Origin: Scatosoma sp045542595 | Lineage (GTDB): Bacteria > Bacillota > Clostridia > Christensenellales > Borkfalkiaceae | Length of the DNA stretch: 18,000 nucleotides | Direction of reading: 5' to 3' | Assembly (NCBI GenBank): GCA_045542595.1 | Contig: JAZQLI010000022.1 | Span: 1-18,000, forward strand | Shown here: positions 5,129 through 12,957 of the stretch, one piece after another | Layout: each line of letters begins with the position of its first letter | Numbering within the stretch: the stretch's first letter is position 1 | The notes under the pieces: model-generated | Seen by the model: only the letters and a program-made list of their open reading frames with translations | Databases searched by the model: none | What the model was told of the DNA's origin: nothing | Translations under genes and position numbers: made by a program

Positions 5129-6640
5129 TTATAAGATTTCCAAATTTTTTCTAAAGGCGCGCTTGAATTCCATTCCCGCGTTTTCCGCATCTCGAATTTC
5201 GAGTGCCGCTTCGCCCGTCAATTCCGTTTTCATAATAACGGAATCGCCCAGCACGTCGCAATTCACGCCCGAAACCACACCGCATTGCGTTCTGTCCAAG
5301 CTCTCCGCGATACGGAGTAAAACTCCCAACTTTTTCACGGCGTCTAAATCTTCTTCCGTAACCAAATCTTTATATTTTTGCCATTCGATAGGCGGTACGT
5401 CTTCGCGGTTATGGCAACCTGCCACAAACGCCGCCAGCACAATTTCACGGTGCGTTGCCCCGAAAATAGACGCGTTCAAAATCATATACCAGCTATGTCT
5501 TGCGTGGTTGTAGTACTTAATTTGTCGTCCACAATCGTGTAAGCTCGCCGCGATTTTCAATACTTTGAGATATTGACGGGGGAATTTATGCAACACGCGA
5601 AGTTGTTTGAAAAGCTGTACGGAAAGCTGCATTACGTGCTCTACGTGCTTCTCGTCGCAACCGTAGTATTTTACCAACGTTTCCAAGCTGTACCCAAGTA
5701 CGTCGGAAATGGGTTTTTCGGTGGTGATGGGCAACGCTTGATTTATCATTAAGCCTTCGCGAAGTCCGCTACCCGAAATGGTAAAGTTATTGATATTCAT
5801 ATACGTGATAAACGATTTAACGATAGCCATTGCCGCAGGCATAATGTCCGCACGCGCCGGCGAAAGCCCTTTAATCTTTTTACGCTTGTCCACGTCAAGC
5901 GCTTTCATCATATCGTATACACTCGTAAAATCTTCCGCTTCCATATGATAATTGTGCGCGGTATCCAACGGATATTTTCTCACGAGTTTGGTTATCTTGA
6001 ATAAATTTCTGAACGAACCGCCCACGCCTATCATTTGCGCTTCGGGGTCTACTTCCGAAAGCCAAGGCAATTTCTTTAACTGTTCGGTAAAGAATTCTTC
6101 TACGTGCAACGCCGCGTCCTGCGGAGAAGAGTCGTTTGCAAATAAATCGGTAAGCGTTACCGCGCCGAACGGCAACGTGGCGAAATTAAGTAAATTTCTA
6201 CGGTTGTAGTAAATAATTTTGGTGCTGCCGCCACCGATTTCTAAAATTAAGCCCTTGGGAATATCCATCGAGTTGATAACGCCGCGGTATACCAAAACCG
6301 CTTCTTCTTCTTCGGATAAAACCTTGATGGTAATGTTACAAGAAACTTGAATTTCATCTAAAAACGAGCGTTGATTTTTCGCCCGACGCACCGCCGCAGT
6401 ACCTACCGCGATAATGCGTTCTACCCCGTTTGCGTCGCAAAGCTTTTTAAACATCTTCAACGTTTTAATTGTTTCCGCTATACGTTGGGGTTTTAAAAAC
6501 CCGTCTCTATCCATATCTTGACCAAGCCGAACGCTTTCCTTCAGCTCGTCCACGACCATAAAATGCCCGTCTGCAAACATATCCACGATAAGCAAACGCG
6601 CTGTATTTGAACCCAAGTCGATAATACCGATTTTTTCCAC
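5129..6640 (-). CDS. ppx: Ppx/GppA family phosphatase with C-terminal HD domain (exopolyphosphatase-like)
   Basis: A 503-aa protein. The N-terminal Ppx/GppA actin-like fold shows DLGSNTARLL (8-17), AVGTAAVRRA (78-87), LEIGGGSTKI (133-142, with catalytic-type Glu134), GLSPARADIMPA (258-269) and SGSGLREGL (289-297). The C-terminal part (about 310-503) is HD-domain-like, with SLHDCGR (366-372) and downstream His-containing helices (NHARHSWYMI, 378-387). The family hydrolyses polyphosphate from the end to orthophosphate and/or converts pppGpp to ppGpp; sequence alone does not separate these. The start is a GTG at 6640, with AGAGGT 8 nt upstream, and gives the canonical MEKIGIIDLGSNT start. A terminator 6 bp after the stop separates it from maf. 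Confidence 0.93.
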   Translation of the reverse strand: MEKIGIIDLGSNTARLLIVDMFADGHFMVVDELKESVRLGQDMDRDGFLKPQRIAETIKTLKMFKKLCDANGVERIIAVGTAAVRRAKNQRSFLDEIQVSCNITIKVLSEEEEAVLVYRGVINSMDIPKGLILEIGGGSTKIIYYNRRNLLNFATLPFGAVTLTDLFANDSSPQDAALHVEEFFTEQLKKLPWLSEVDPEAQMIGVGGSFRNLFKITKLVRKYPLDTAHNYHMEAEDFTSVYDMMKALDVDKRKKIKGLSPARADIMPAAMAIVKSFITYMNINNFTISGSGLREGLMINQALPITTEKPISDVLGYSLETLVKYYGCDEKHVEHVMQLSVQLFKQLRVLHKFPRQYLKVLKIAASLHDCGRQIKYYNHARHSWYMILNASIFGATHREIVLAAFVAGCHNREDVPPIEWQKYKDLVTEEDLDAVKKLGVLLRIAESLDRTQCGVVSGVNCDVLGDSVIMKTELTGEAALEIRDAENAGMEFKRAFRKNLEIL

Positions 6641-6893
6641 TTTAAACTACCTCTTGTCCTTGCGTAAAAACTTTTTTTAAATTTTCTTTCTTAAAAAAGT
6701 TTCCGTAAATATTTTTTTTCGTTTCTCACTTTATTTAGGCACAAAAAAAGTGCCCCTTATGATTTTTCCCATAGTTTATCATATAAAACCCGTTTTGTAA
6801 ATACCCTTTTTGAAAATTTTTTGTTTTTTTGGTAATTTTTTTCATTTTCGATAATTTCCGCCTACTTTTTTGTGCAAAACGCCCTTTAAAAAT
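6641..6893. other. A/T-rich intergenic stretch upstream of ppx
   Basis: There is no credible gene here; the ORFs are low-complexity Lys/Phe runs without start signals. It contains the candidate ppx promoter (6773-6801) and a 5-bp hairpin GGCAC/GTGCC with a seven-A loop (6738-6754, plus-strand reading), which would fall in the ppx leader. It has many A- and T-runs. Confidence 0.5.
6773..6801 (-). promoter_or_regulatory. candidate promoter of ppx
   Basis: The minus strand has TTTACA (6796-6801), a 17-bp spacer and TAAACT (6773-6778). The -10 matches only four of six consensus positions. It would give a leader of about 125 nt before the GTG at 6640. Confidence 0.4.
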
Positions 6894-6923
6894 AAAAAAG
6901 GAGAATACCGTTCCCCCTTTTTT
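6894..6923 (-). terminator. terminator after the TSUP gene pair
   Basis: An imperfect hairpin, with six A plus GG at 6894-6901 pairing with CC plus six T at 6916-6923 and a partly paired top. It lies 36 bp past the stop at 6960, and on the minus strand it ends in a T-run followed by ATTTTT. It can also form on the plus strand, but no plus-strand gene enters it. Confidence 0.6.
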
Positions 6924-6959
6924 CATAGTTAATTATTTGGACATTTTGCCGAATGTTTT

Positions 6960-7331
6960 TTACTTATTTTCCGTTTGCAAAGCTCCGTATAATCCGTGCA
7001 CGGCAAGCCCTATCAAAAATGCACCGAATAATTTTTTCAATACTTCGCTTGGTAAATACGCCGCCGCCAACGTCCCGAAAACGGAAAGCACCAGCGCAGG
7101 AAAAATAATCCATAAAATCCCCTGCGTCTTTACCAACCCGTTTTGCGAATGTTTTTGCAAGGCAAAACCGCTCATTGGCAGGAAAGAAAAGAGATTGGCG
7201 CATTGCGCTATCTTTTGTTCCACGCCGCCGAAAAAGACAAGTAGCGGTATGGTAACCGTGCCGCCTCCCATACCCATTCCGGCAGGAATTCCGCCTATGA
7301 ACCCCAAAATCAAATACAAATAAAACGACAT
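6960..7331 (-). CDS. half-length TauE/SafE (TSUP) membrane transporter subunit, second of pair
   Basis: A 123-aa hydrophobic protein with about four transmembrane helices. Residues 1-30 contain the TSUP-type N-terminal repeat motif, with a glycine run followed by a Pro-containing helix (AGMGMGGGTVTIPLL, residues 17-31). Full TauE/SafE proteins (COG0730) are about 250 aa and contain two such inverted halves; this covers one half. The family exports sulfite, sulfoacetate or other organic anions. The ATG at 7331 has AAAGGGGA 5 nt upstream and follows the stop of the partner gene by 14 nt. An in-frame reading extends far upstream but overlaps the partner gene, so the short start is preferred. The true substrate is unknown. 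Confidence 0.88.
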   Translation of the reverse strand: MSFYLYLILGFIGGIPAGMGMGGGTVTIPLLVFFGGVEQKIAQCANLFSFLPMSGFALQKHSQNGLVKTQGILWIIFPALVLSVFGTLAAAYLPSEVLKKLFGAFLIGLAVHGLYGALQTENK

Positions 7332-7345
7332 ATATTCCCCTTTCT

Positions 7346-7726
7346 TTATCGGTAAAAGAACAAAAAAATCCCCGCAATCGCCTGTAAAAGCGCGAAACAA
7401 ATTTGCACTGTTTTTACGGGCAATTTGTCCAAAAGCCAAGCGCCCAAAACGCCGCCGCCCGTTACGCCAAGCGCGGTGGGGATAAGCACGGAAAAATTGC
7501 AAAACCCGTAAAAAGTATACAACAAAAACGAAAACAACGATACGGGTAAAATAACCAAAATTGCCGTAGCGTGCGCTTCCTTTTGCCGATACCCGTTTTT
7601 TAAGAGTAAGGGCACGGCAAGCATTCCGCCGCCACCGCCAAACAAACTGTTTGCCGCGCCTACGGCAAGTCCGCAAAAAACGCGCTTTAGGTTTTGAGTT
7701 TTAAACAGTGGGAATTCCGTTTGCAT
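7346..7726 (-). CDS. half-length TauE/SafE (TSUP) membrane transporter subunit, first of pair
   Basis: A 126-aa hydrophobic protein with about four transmembrane helices after a short polar start. It carries the motif GAANSLFGGGGGMLAVPLLL (residues 23-42), the same glycine run plus Pro pattern as its neighbour. Its length is half that of a normal TSUP transporter, and its own stop, then a new RBS and ATG, follow directly, so the pair looks like two genuine subunits of a heterodimer. AGGAGA sits 4 nt before the ATG at 7726. Expression may be driven from 7765-7793. The anion transported cannot be told from sequence. Confidence 0.88.
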   Translation of the reverse strand: MQTEFPLFKTQNLKRVFCGLAVGAANSLFGGGGGMLAVPLLLKNGYRQKEAHATAILVILPVSLFSFLLYTFYGFCNFSVLIPTALGVTGGGVLGAWLLDKLPVKTVQICFALLQAIAGIFLFFYR

Positions 7727-7764
7727 ACGTTCTCCTTAAAAATACGCGATACGCTTTCACCTGT

Positions 7765-7793
7765 ATTTTGCGTAATTTTTTTCTTTTTATCAA
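7765..7793 (-). promoter_or_regulatory. candidate promoter of the TSUP pair
   Basis: The minus strand has TTGATA (7788-7793), a 17-bp spacer and CAAAAT (7765-7770). The -35 is good and the -10 weak. It is arranged divergently to the promoter at 7824-7852. Confidence 0.35.
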
Positions 7794-7823
7794 ACTTTTT
7801 ATGCTTTTTAGCGCTGTAAACGC

Positions 7824-7852
7824 TTGCCAAGAAACGCTTTTTGTATTAAAAT
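7824..7852 (+). promoter_or_regulatory. promoter of the large surface protein gene
   Basis: It has -35 TTGCCA (7824-7829), a 17-bp spacer and -10 TAAAAT (7847-7852). The leader to 7941 is about 80 nt and contains a perfect 14-bp palindrome, TATACGCGCGTATA (7881-7894), a possible operator or small hairpin. Confidence 0.65.
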
Positions 7853-7880
7853 AATATAGCGTGGTATTTTTATAAGGTAT

Positions 7881-7894
7881 TATACGCGCGTATA
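7881..7894. repeat. 14-bp perfect palindrome in the leader of the large surface protein gene
   Basis: TATACGCGCGTATA, fully self-complementary, lies about 22 bp after the predicted transcription start. Dyad symmetry suits a dimeric regulator, but no regulator is encoded nearby, so the role is open. Confidence 0.35.
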
Positions 7895-7940
7895 CAAAAG
7901 CGAAAAATCAAGTAAAAAACAAAAAACCAAAGGTGGTTGT

Positions 7941-10900
7941 ATGAAAACAAACAACAGCTCTCGCAAGAACAGACTTCTTGCATTACTCTTATCGATGTTA
8001 ATGGGTTCGTCCGTAGTAGCGCTTGCCGCGTGCGACGGGGAAACCTCGTCCGATTCGTCGACTAGTTCTTCCACGTCTGTTTCTTCCCCCGAAGAAATAG
8101 AAGAAACGGAAGAAGAAAAGAAGTATTTAATTCAAAACCCTAACTTCTCCACGGTTAGCGACGATAACCTGAAATATTTCAGCACGTCCACTACGTCTTG
8201 GACGCGCGCAGCAAACAGCGTTTCCACGGGCACGGCGCAGTCTTCCAAAGCCGCCAGCGGTATTATCGACACGTCCAACGCAGCTTGGGAATCCTTAACG
8301 ACCACTACCGACGGCGTGAACGTTGCGACGCTTACCGAAGCGCAAGCAAAATCCAAATGGAATACGTTGACCTTGAAGGACAAGCTCGCTTACTACGAAG
8401 CTTGGGAAGACAACAATGACGACGACGATAAAAAGTTGTCCGATTTAGACTTTTATCAATCGGTAACCATCGACGAAGACGACATCAAAGGCTTTGCAGA
8501 CATTAAAAATCCCCGTACGTGGAATTATTCTGAAACGGAAGCAGCGAAAGACGACTACGACAGCCACGTGTTGATGATTCATAACGACTATGACACGACG
8601 AGCAACCATATGCAAGGCACGGCGCAAAAATACACGTCGTCTTCTACCGTAACGGTAGCGGCAGGCACGGCTGTGCAACTTTCTTTGTGGGTAAAAACAG
8701 TCGATTTAAAATGCGCAACGACGGACAACAGAGAAGACGGTCAAACGCCCGTGGATAAGGGCGCGTATATCCGCATTACGCACTCGGTAGGCAATCAACA
8801 GTTAGAACCGCTTGAAATTAAAAACATCAACACCCAGCTTATGGGTATTGGCGACGACGAAAATAACGGTTGGAAACAATATACGTTCTACTTGAACGGC
8901 TCGTCCTTTGCGGATACCACCTTTACGTTGGTACTCGGTTTAGGGCAAGGCGGCGGCGACGACGTAAACGGCTACGTCAACGGCTATGCTTTCTTCGACG
9001 ATATTCAATGCAAATCCATTCCTTTGTCAACCTACGACGCCGCTACGGAAAGCCTTGAAAAATTCACGTTAGAACACACCGAAGCGGAAGAAAAAACGGT
9101 AAACGCGTTCAACGACGATAGCGCAACGTTCGCTTTAGATTTCTCCGGCTCGACGTTTATCGCAAGCGATTATCTTACTAAGCTCCACGGCGGAAAAACG
9201 TATTTCTCGTACGAATACACCACCGAAACGAACACGACGGACGGCGTATTTACCGCAGTCGGTACGCCGGCAAACGGAATTGCGAAAGCAGACGGCACGA
9301 AAAAGCCCACTTCGCTCGGTTCTGTTATCAACGGCTCGAACGACGTAGCCACCGTATTTGCAAACCCTGCGGATATGTTAAACGGCAACAACCGTCATTT
9401 GAAAGCCGCTTACAATAACTATCTCCTTGGCGAAGACGACGCGGAAAGCAAATTCTATACCGCACTCGGCGAAAACAATAAAGCAACGTTAATGCTCCTT
9501 TCCGCCGAAGGCGCGGCACTCACGGCAAAGAACGCGCAAACGCTTACGCTTAAAGAAGGCGAATACCTTGCGTTCTCGTTCTTTGTGAAAACGTCTGCAA
9601 TGAACGGCACGGCAGGTGCAACGGTAACGTTGAAAGACGAACACGGCAACGCTCTTGCTACCATCGCTTCTATCGACTCCACTACCGCAACTCCCGTTTC
9701 CGTAGACGGCGACGACGACGTTTACGACGGTTGGCAACAATGTTTCTTCTTCATCTCCGCGGAAAAAGACGCCACGTTGACGCTTACCTTCCAGCTTGGC
9801 CCTACTACCGTTATCGGCACTACGCAAGACGCGTACAAACCCGGTTTCGCCGCGTTTGCAGGCTTCAAAACGTATAACTTCAAGGACAGCGAAGGTAATA
9901 TTCTCGAAGAAGAATTCGATTTAGCCGCAACAGGCACGTACGCTAAAGTGGTTACCGTTGCCGATTCGAAAACCAGCAACAACGATAATTTCGACTCTGT
10001 TTCCGCCGTTTCCCCTGCAGGAAAAGGCATCAAGGAAGGCTATGCTAACCCCAAAAACTACAAACTCTACGAAGGCAATGCAACGAAAGTGTATAAGCCC
10101 GACGAAACGGAGTTTACAACTCTTGGTAACGGCGCAGGTCTTTTAAATCAAGAATACGCAAAAGCGTATGACGAAGCTGGTATTTTAGGAAAACTGGGCG
10201 CAACGTCCACTACGTCGGAAGAAAGATGGGAAGACGTATTCGGCGGCGGTTTGTTGGGTACGGCAAACCAACCCCTTGTTATCTACAATAATAAATATGC
10301 AAGCAAATCGTACGGATTTGTCGGTGCAACCAAAACGGTTGCGGCAAATAACTACGCGGCAATTTCTATGCGTATCAAAGTAAGCGCAGGCGCGAAAGCG
10401 TACGTTTACCTTATCGACACCGACGACGATTCGTTCAATAAAACGCTTTCCGTTGCCCGTAATATCACCTACTGGTATGACGACGACGGCAACGTTTGCG
10501 CAAGCGATCCCACCGCAAGCGATTTCCAAGACAAGCAAATTGCGCTTATCCGCGCTGAAAACGGCTTATATACCGTAAACGAAGCTTGGTGGAAAACGGT
10601 TAGCACGGCGGAAGTTCCCACCGAATACTATGCAAACTTGCAGGCATACGGCAAACCCGTAGGCGGTAACTTACTCCTTGCCGAAGGCTTCACTCCTTAT
10701 AATTATAACGGCAAATGGCAACACGCCGGCAACAACGGTATCGCGTTCTATGGCTACGAAGAGACGACCGCCGAAGACGGTACGGTAACGAGAAAGGCTT
10801 ATACCGACGAAGACAAAGAAACCGAACACTTGGTACAAGACTTTGCAAACCTTACGCAGTTGCCCGTTCGTTTCGAAGCAGAAGCCGCGAGAGAATTGTA

Positions 10901-11540
10901 TTTCGAAATCGACGGTACGGCAACGAACGGCGAATGGGCGGACGTAACGTTCTTCATCAAAGCGGGCGAAGCGGCAAAAAATTACCGTTTGGAAATTTGG
11001 AGCGGCGCACGTAACAATGCTAAAACGGAAGGTATGCCCGAAAGCGCGTACGTCATTGTCGATTCCCGTAACGTAGGCACGTTAGACGAAACCACTTACA
11101 CCGACAACTTGACGGCTCGTGAAGACGATGCAACCGATTCTTTCAAGAGCGTATTCTCCTTCTTCGATACCGCGAAGTTCTTGCGTTATAACAAGGATAT
11201 GGACGTCAACAAAGTAGGTAATTCGTATGATAACTACGCACAATCGGAAAAGGTAGAAGGCGTGGCATACCTTACCTACCAAGAAGAAAACAAGTTTGAA
11301 ACGTACGTGGATTTCTCCCTTTCCGAACTGGCGGTAGCCACCGACCCCGTGGAAGAAGAAGAGGAAGAACCGGAAGACACCGAAACGGATAGCGAAGTAA
11401 ACGTATGGCTTTTGGTAAGCTCTATCGTTGTAGCGGCGGTGCTTGTACTTGCGGTTATCTCGTTGATTGTGAGAAAGGCGTTTGTAGCAGCGCGTAAAAA
11501 ACGCAACCACGCTACGCCCAACAAAAACAATAAAAAATAA
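7941..11540 (+). CDS. giant surface lipoprotein with beta-sandwich modules and C-terminal membrane anchor
   Basis: A 1199-aa protein. It has a basic N-terminus, a hydrophobic core (about 11-29) and lipobox ALAAC with Cys31, then a Ser/Thr/Glu-rich linker (33-60). At least two long stretches resemble carbohydrate-binding or galactose-binding beta-sandwiches: about 190-360 (VQLSLWVKT..., NNGWKQYTFYL, YAFFDDI) and about 510-645 (YLAFSFFVKT, YDGWQQCFFFIS, GFAAFAGF). Weaker copies lie around 780-850 and 970-1048 (ELYFEIDG, GEWADVTFFIKAG, YVIVDSRNV). Then comes an acidic linker EEEEEEPEDTETD (1138-1150), a transmembrane helix (about 1154-1177) and a basic cytoplasmic-type tail. There is no sortase LPxTG motif and no catalytic domain I recognise. 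It is probably a wall-spanning surface protein binding glycans or other ligands. AGGTGG lies 4 nt before the ATG. It stands alone between its own promoter and terminator. Confidence 0.85.
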   Translation: MKTNNSSRKNRLLALLLSMLMGSSVVALAACDGETSSDSSTSSSTSVSSPEEIEETEEEKKYLIQNPNFSTVSDDNLKYFSTSTTSWTRAANSVSTGTAQSSKAASGIIDTSNAAWESLTTTTDGVNVATLTEAQAKSKWNTLTLKDKLAYYEAWEDNNDDDDKKLSDLDFYQSVTIDEDDIKGFADIKNPRTWNYSETEAAKDDYDSHVLMIHNDYDTTSNHMQGTAQKYTSSSTVTVAAGTAVQLSLWVKTVDLKCATTDNREDGQTPVDKGAYIRITHSVGNQQLEPLEIKNINTQLMGIGDDENNGWKQYTFYLNGSSFADTTFTLVLGLGQGGGDDVNGYVNGYAFFDDIQCKSIPLSTYDAATESLEKFTLEHTEAEEKTVNAFNDDSATFALDFSGSTFIASDYLTKLHGGKTYFSYEYTTETNTTDGVFTAVGTPANGIAKADGTKKPTSLGSVINGSNDVATVFANPADMLNGNNRHLKAAYNNYLLGEDDAESKFYTALGENNKATLMLLSAEGAALTAKNAQTLTLKEGEYLAFSFFVKTSAMNGTAGATVTLKDEHGNALATIASIDSTTATPVSVDGDDDVYDGWQQCFFFISAEKDATLTLTFQLGPTTVIGTTQDAYKPGFAAFAGFKTYNFKDSEGNILEEEFDLAATGTYAKVVTVADSKTSNNDNFDSVSAVSPAGKGIKEGYANPKNYKLYEGNATKVYKPDETEFTTLGNGAGLLNQEYAKAYDEAGILGKLGATSTTSEERWEDVFGGGLLGTANQPLVIYNNKYASKSYGFVGATKTVAANNYAAISMRIKVSAGAKAYVYLIDTDDDSFNKTLSVARNITYWYDDDGNVCASDPTASDFQDKQIALIRAENGLYTVNEAWWKTVSTAEVPTEYYANLQAYGKPVGGNLLLAEGFTPYNYNGKWQHAGNNGIAFYGYEETTAEDGTVTRKAYTDEDKETEHLVQDFANLTQLPVRFEAEAARELYFEIDGTATNGEWADVTFFIKAGEAAKNYRLEIWSGARNNAKTEGMPESAYVIVDSRNVGTLDETTYTDNLTAREDDATDSFKSVFSFFDTAKFLRYNKDMDVNKVGNSYDNYAQSEKVEGVAYLTYQEENKFETYVDFSLSELAVATDPVEEEEEEPEDTETDSEVNVWLLVSSIVVAAVLVLAVISLIVRKAFVAARKKRNHATPNKNNKK

Positions 11541-11557
11541 TCGTCTATGACGACAAC

Positions 11558-11590
11558 AAAAAACTCTTGCTAACCAAGCAAGAGTTTTTT
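11558..11590. terminator. bidirectional intrinsic terminator
   Basis: A 14-bp perfect stem: six A plus CTCTTGCT (11558-11571), a 5-nt loop, then AGCAAGAG plus six T (11577-11590). It lies 17 bp after the stop of the large surface protein gene and can also serve the convergent rsmF-type gene. Confidence 0.93.
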
Positions 11591-11634
11591 ATTTACACAG
11601 CATTTACACGGCATTTACGCTGCATTTATGCCGC
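11591..11634. repeat. four imperfect 11-bp tandem repeats
   Basis: ATTTACACAGC, ATTTACACGGC, ATTTACGCTGC and ATTTATGCCGC follow head to tail without gaps, between the terminator and the stop of the rsmF-type gene at 11641. The ATTTA core and final GC are constant. Confidence 0.8.
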
Positions 11635-11640
11635 AGCCTA

Positions 11641-12951
11641 TCATTTCACTTTTCGCAAGCCTTTGGGCAAATGATTTTTCACCACGCCGTTTACCGTCTT
11701 TCCAAGCCCCAAGGCGTACCCTTCCACAAACACGACGCACCAGCCGTTTTTGCCGTCCCATTCCACCGTTTCACCGCGCAAATATTTTTCCACGCGCGCG
11801 TCCGTTATGGATAAATCTAAAACGTTTACACACTCTTCTTTGCGCATACACGCCGCTAACGAATGGCTCGGTTCAAACCTACCGTTTTTCACTTCCCCCA
11901 GCCGTATGCCCACACGCAGCACCTGCAACGACGAAAAATTGAATACGTTTTCAGGAAGTTCGTACAATACTCCGTTTACTTCGTGTAACCGCCGCGCAAA
12001 CGGTTGTTTAAAAAAGGACTTCTCAAATTCCCTATACGCCTTTTCCGCCGCACGGGAGCACCATACCTGCATTTCCTTTACGCGCACAAAATTTTCGTCT
12101 TGTTCTACCTTTTCAAACAGTGCTACAAAATGCCCTTCGCCGCGTACGCGGTGGGGATAGAGTTTTTCTTGCGATACCAGCCGCATTTGCTTATGCGCAC
12201 GTAAATATTCGCGTACCTGCCCTTCGTCTTCTTCTTCGGAAAACGTACAGGTAGAATACGCCAACCTACCGCCCACGCGCAACATTTTGGTTGCGTTTTC
12301 TAATATAAACGCCTGCCTTTGCGCGCATAAAGCTACGTTTTCTTCACTCCATTCCCCCAACGCTTCCGCGGCGTTTTTACGGAACATTCCTTCTCCCGAA
12401 CAGGGCGCGTCCACTAAAATTTTATCAAAATACCCGATAAATTTAGGCGCGAGCGTTTCAGGCATTTCACTGATAACTACGGCGTTTCTAACGCCCATAC
12501 GCTCGATATTTTGCGATAATATCTTGGCGCGGCTGTTTATCGGCTCGTTGACGACAAGTATTCCCGTTCCCTGCATAGCCGCGGCAAGCTGCGTAGCCTT
12601 TCCGCCCGGCGCGGAACATAAATCGAGTACTCTTTCCCCTTTTTGTACGTCTAACGTAGGCGCAACGGACATAGCGGACGGCTCTTGCGAATAGAACGCG
12701 CCTGCAAAATGCATGGGCGACGCCCCTACCTTTTCTTCTTTTGTATAAAACCCGTTTTCTTCCCATAAAACAGGCTCGCCTATAAACGGCAAAACCGATT
12801 TCAACGCATACCTGTCCCCCTTTAACGGATTTAACCGTACTCCTTTTACGGGCGGCAACGCATACGTAGCAAAAAACGCCTCCCATTCCTTTTGGGGAAG
12901 CTGTTTTTTCATTCTTTCTATAAATTTTTCATTTAAACCGTAGTTTATCAT
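11641..12951 (-). CDS. rsmF: NOL1/NOP2/Sun-family rRNA m5C methyltransferase (RsmF-type)
   Basis: A 436-aa protein. A short N-terminal RNA-binding-like part (GVRLNPLK, 37-44) precedes a Rossmann methyltransferase domain with LDLCSAPGGKATQL (109-122, SAM binding), DAPCSGEGMF (181-190, Cys184) and YSTCTFSEEED (232-242, Cys235, catalytic nucleophile). PHRVRGEGHF (266-275) marks the usual end of the domain. The C-terminal part (about 300-436, FEPSHSLAACM and GYALGLGK) matches the extra PUA-like C-terminal domain found in RsmF. The expected reaction is SAM-dependent 5-methylation of a cytidine in 16S rRNA (C1407 in E. coli); the exact target may differ in Bacillota. It starts 6 nt after the exonuclease gene, so the two are probably co-transcribed. 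The Shine-Dalgarno is poor, which suggests translational coupling. Confidence 0.9.
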   Translation of the reverse strand: MINYGLNEKFIERMKKQLPQKEWEAFFATYALPPVKGVRLNPLKGDRYALKSVLPFIGEPVLWEENGFYTKEEKVGASPMHFAGAFYSQEPSAMSVAPTLDVQKGERVLDLCSAPGGKATQLAAAMQGTGILVVNEPINSRAKILSQNIERMGVRNAVVISEMPETLAPKFIGYFDKILVDAPCSGEGMFRKNAAEALGEWSEENVALCAQRQAFILENATKMLRVGGRLAYSTCTFSEEEDEGQVREYLRAHKQMRLVSQEKLYPHRVRGEGHFVALFEKVEQDENFVRVKEMQVWCSRAAEKAYREFEKSFFKQPFARRLHEVNGVLYELPENVFNFSSLQVLRVGIRLGEVKNGRFEPSHSLAACMRKEECVNVLDLSITDARVEKYLRGETVEWDGKNGWCVVFVEGYALGLGKTVNGVVKNHLPKGLRKVK

Positions 12952-12957
12952 ACTTTT

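Noticed and set aside
6738..6754. GGCAC/GTGCC hairpin as a terminator
   Set aside because: The stem is only 5 bp with a homopolymer loop, there is no U-run after it on the minus strand, and no gene ends there.
6960..7676. 238-aa reading through the second TSUP gene
   Set aside because: The first 115 residues are Arg/Phe-rich and overlap the first TSUP gene in another frame; a proper RBS and ATG exist at 7331.
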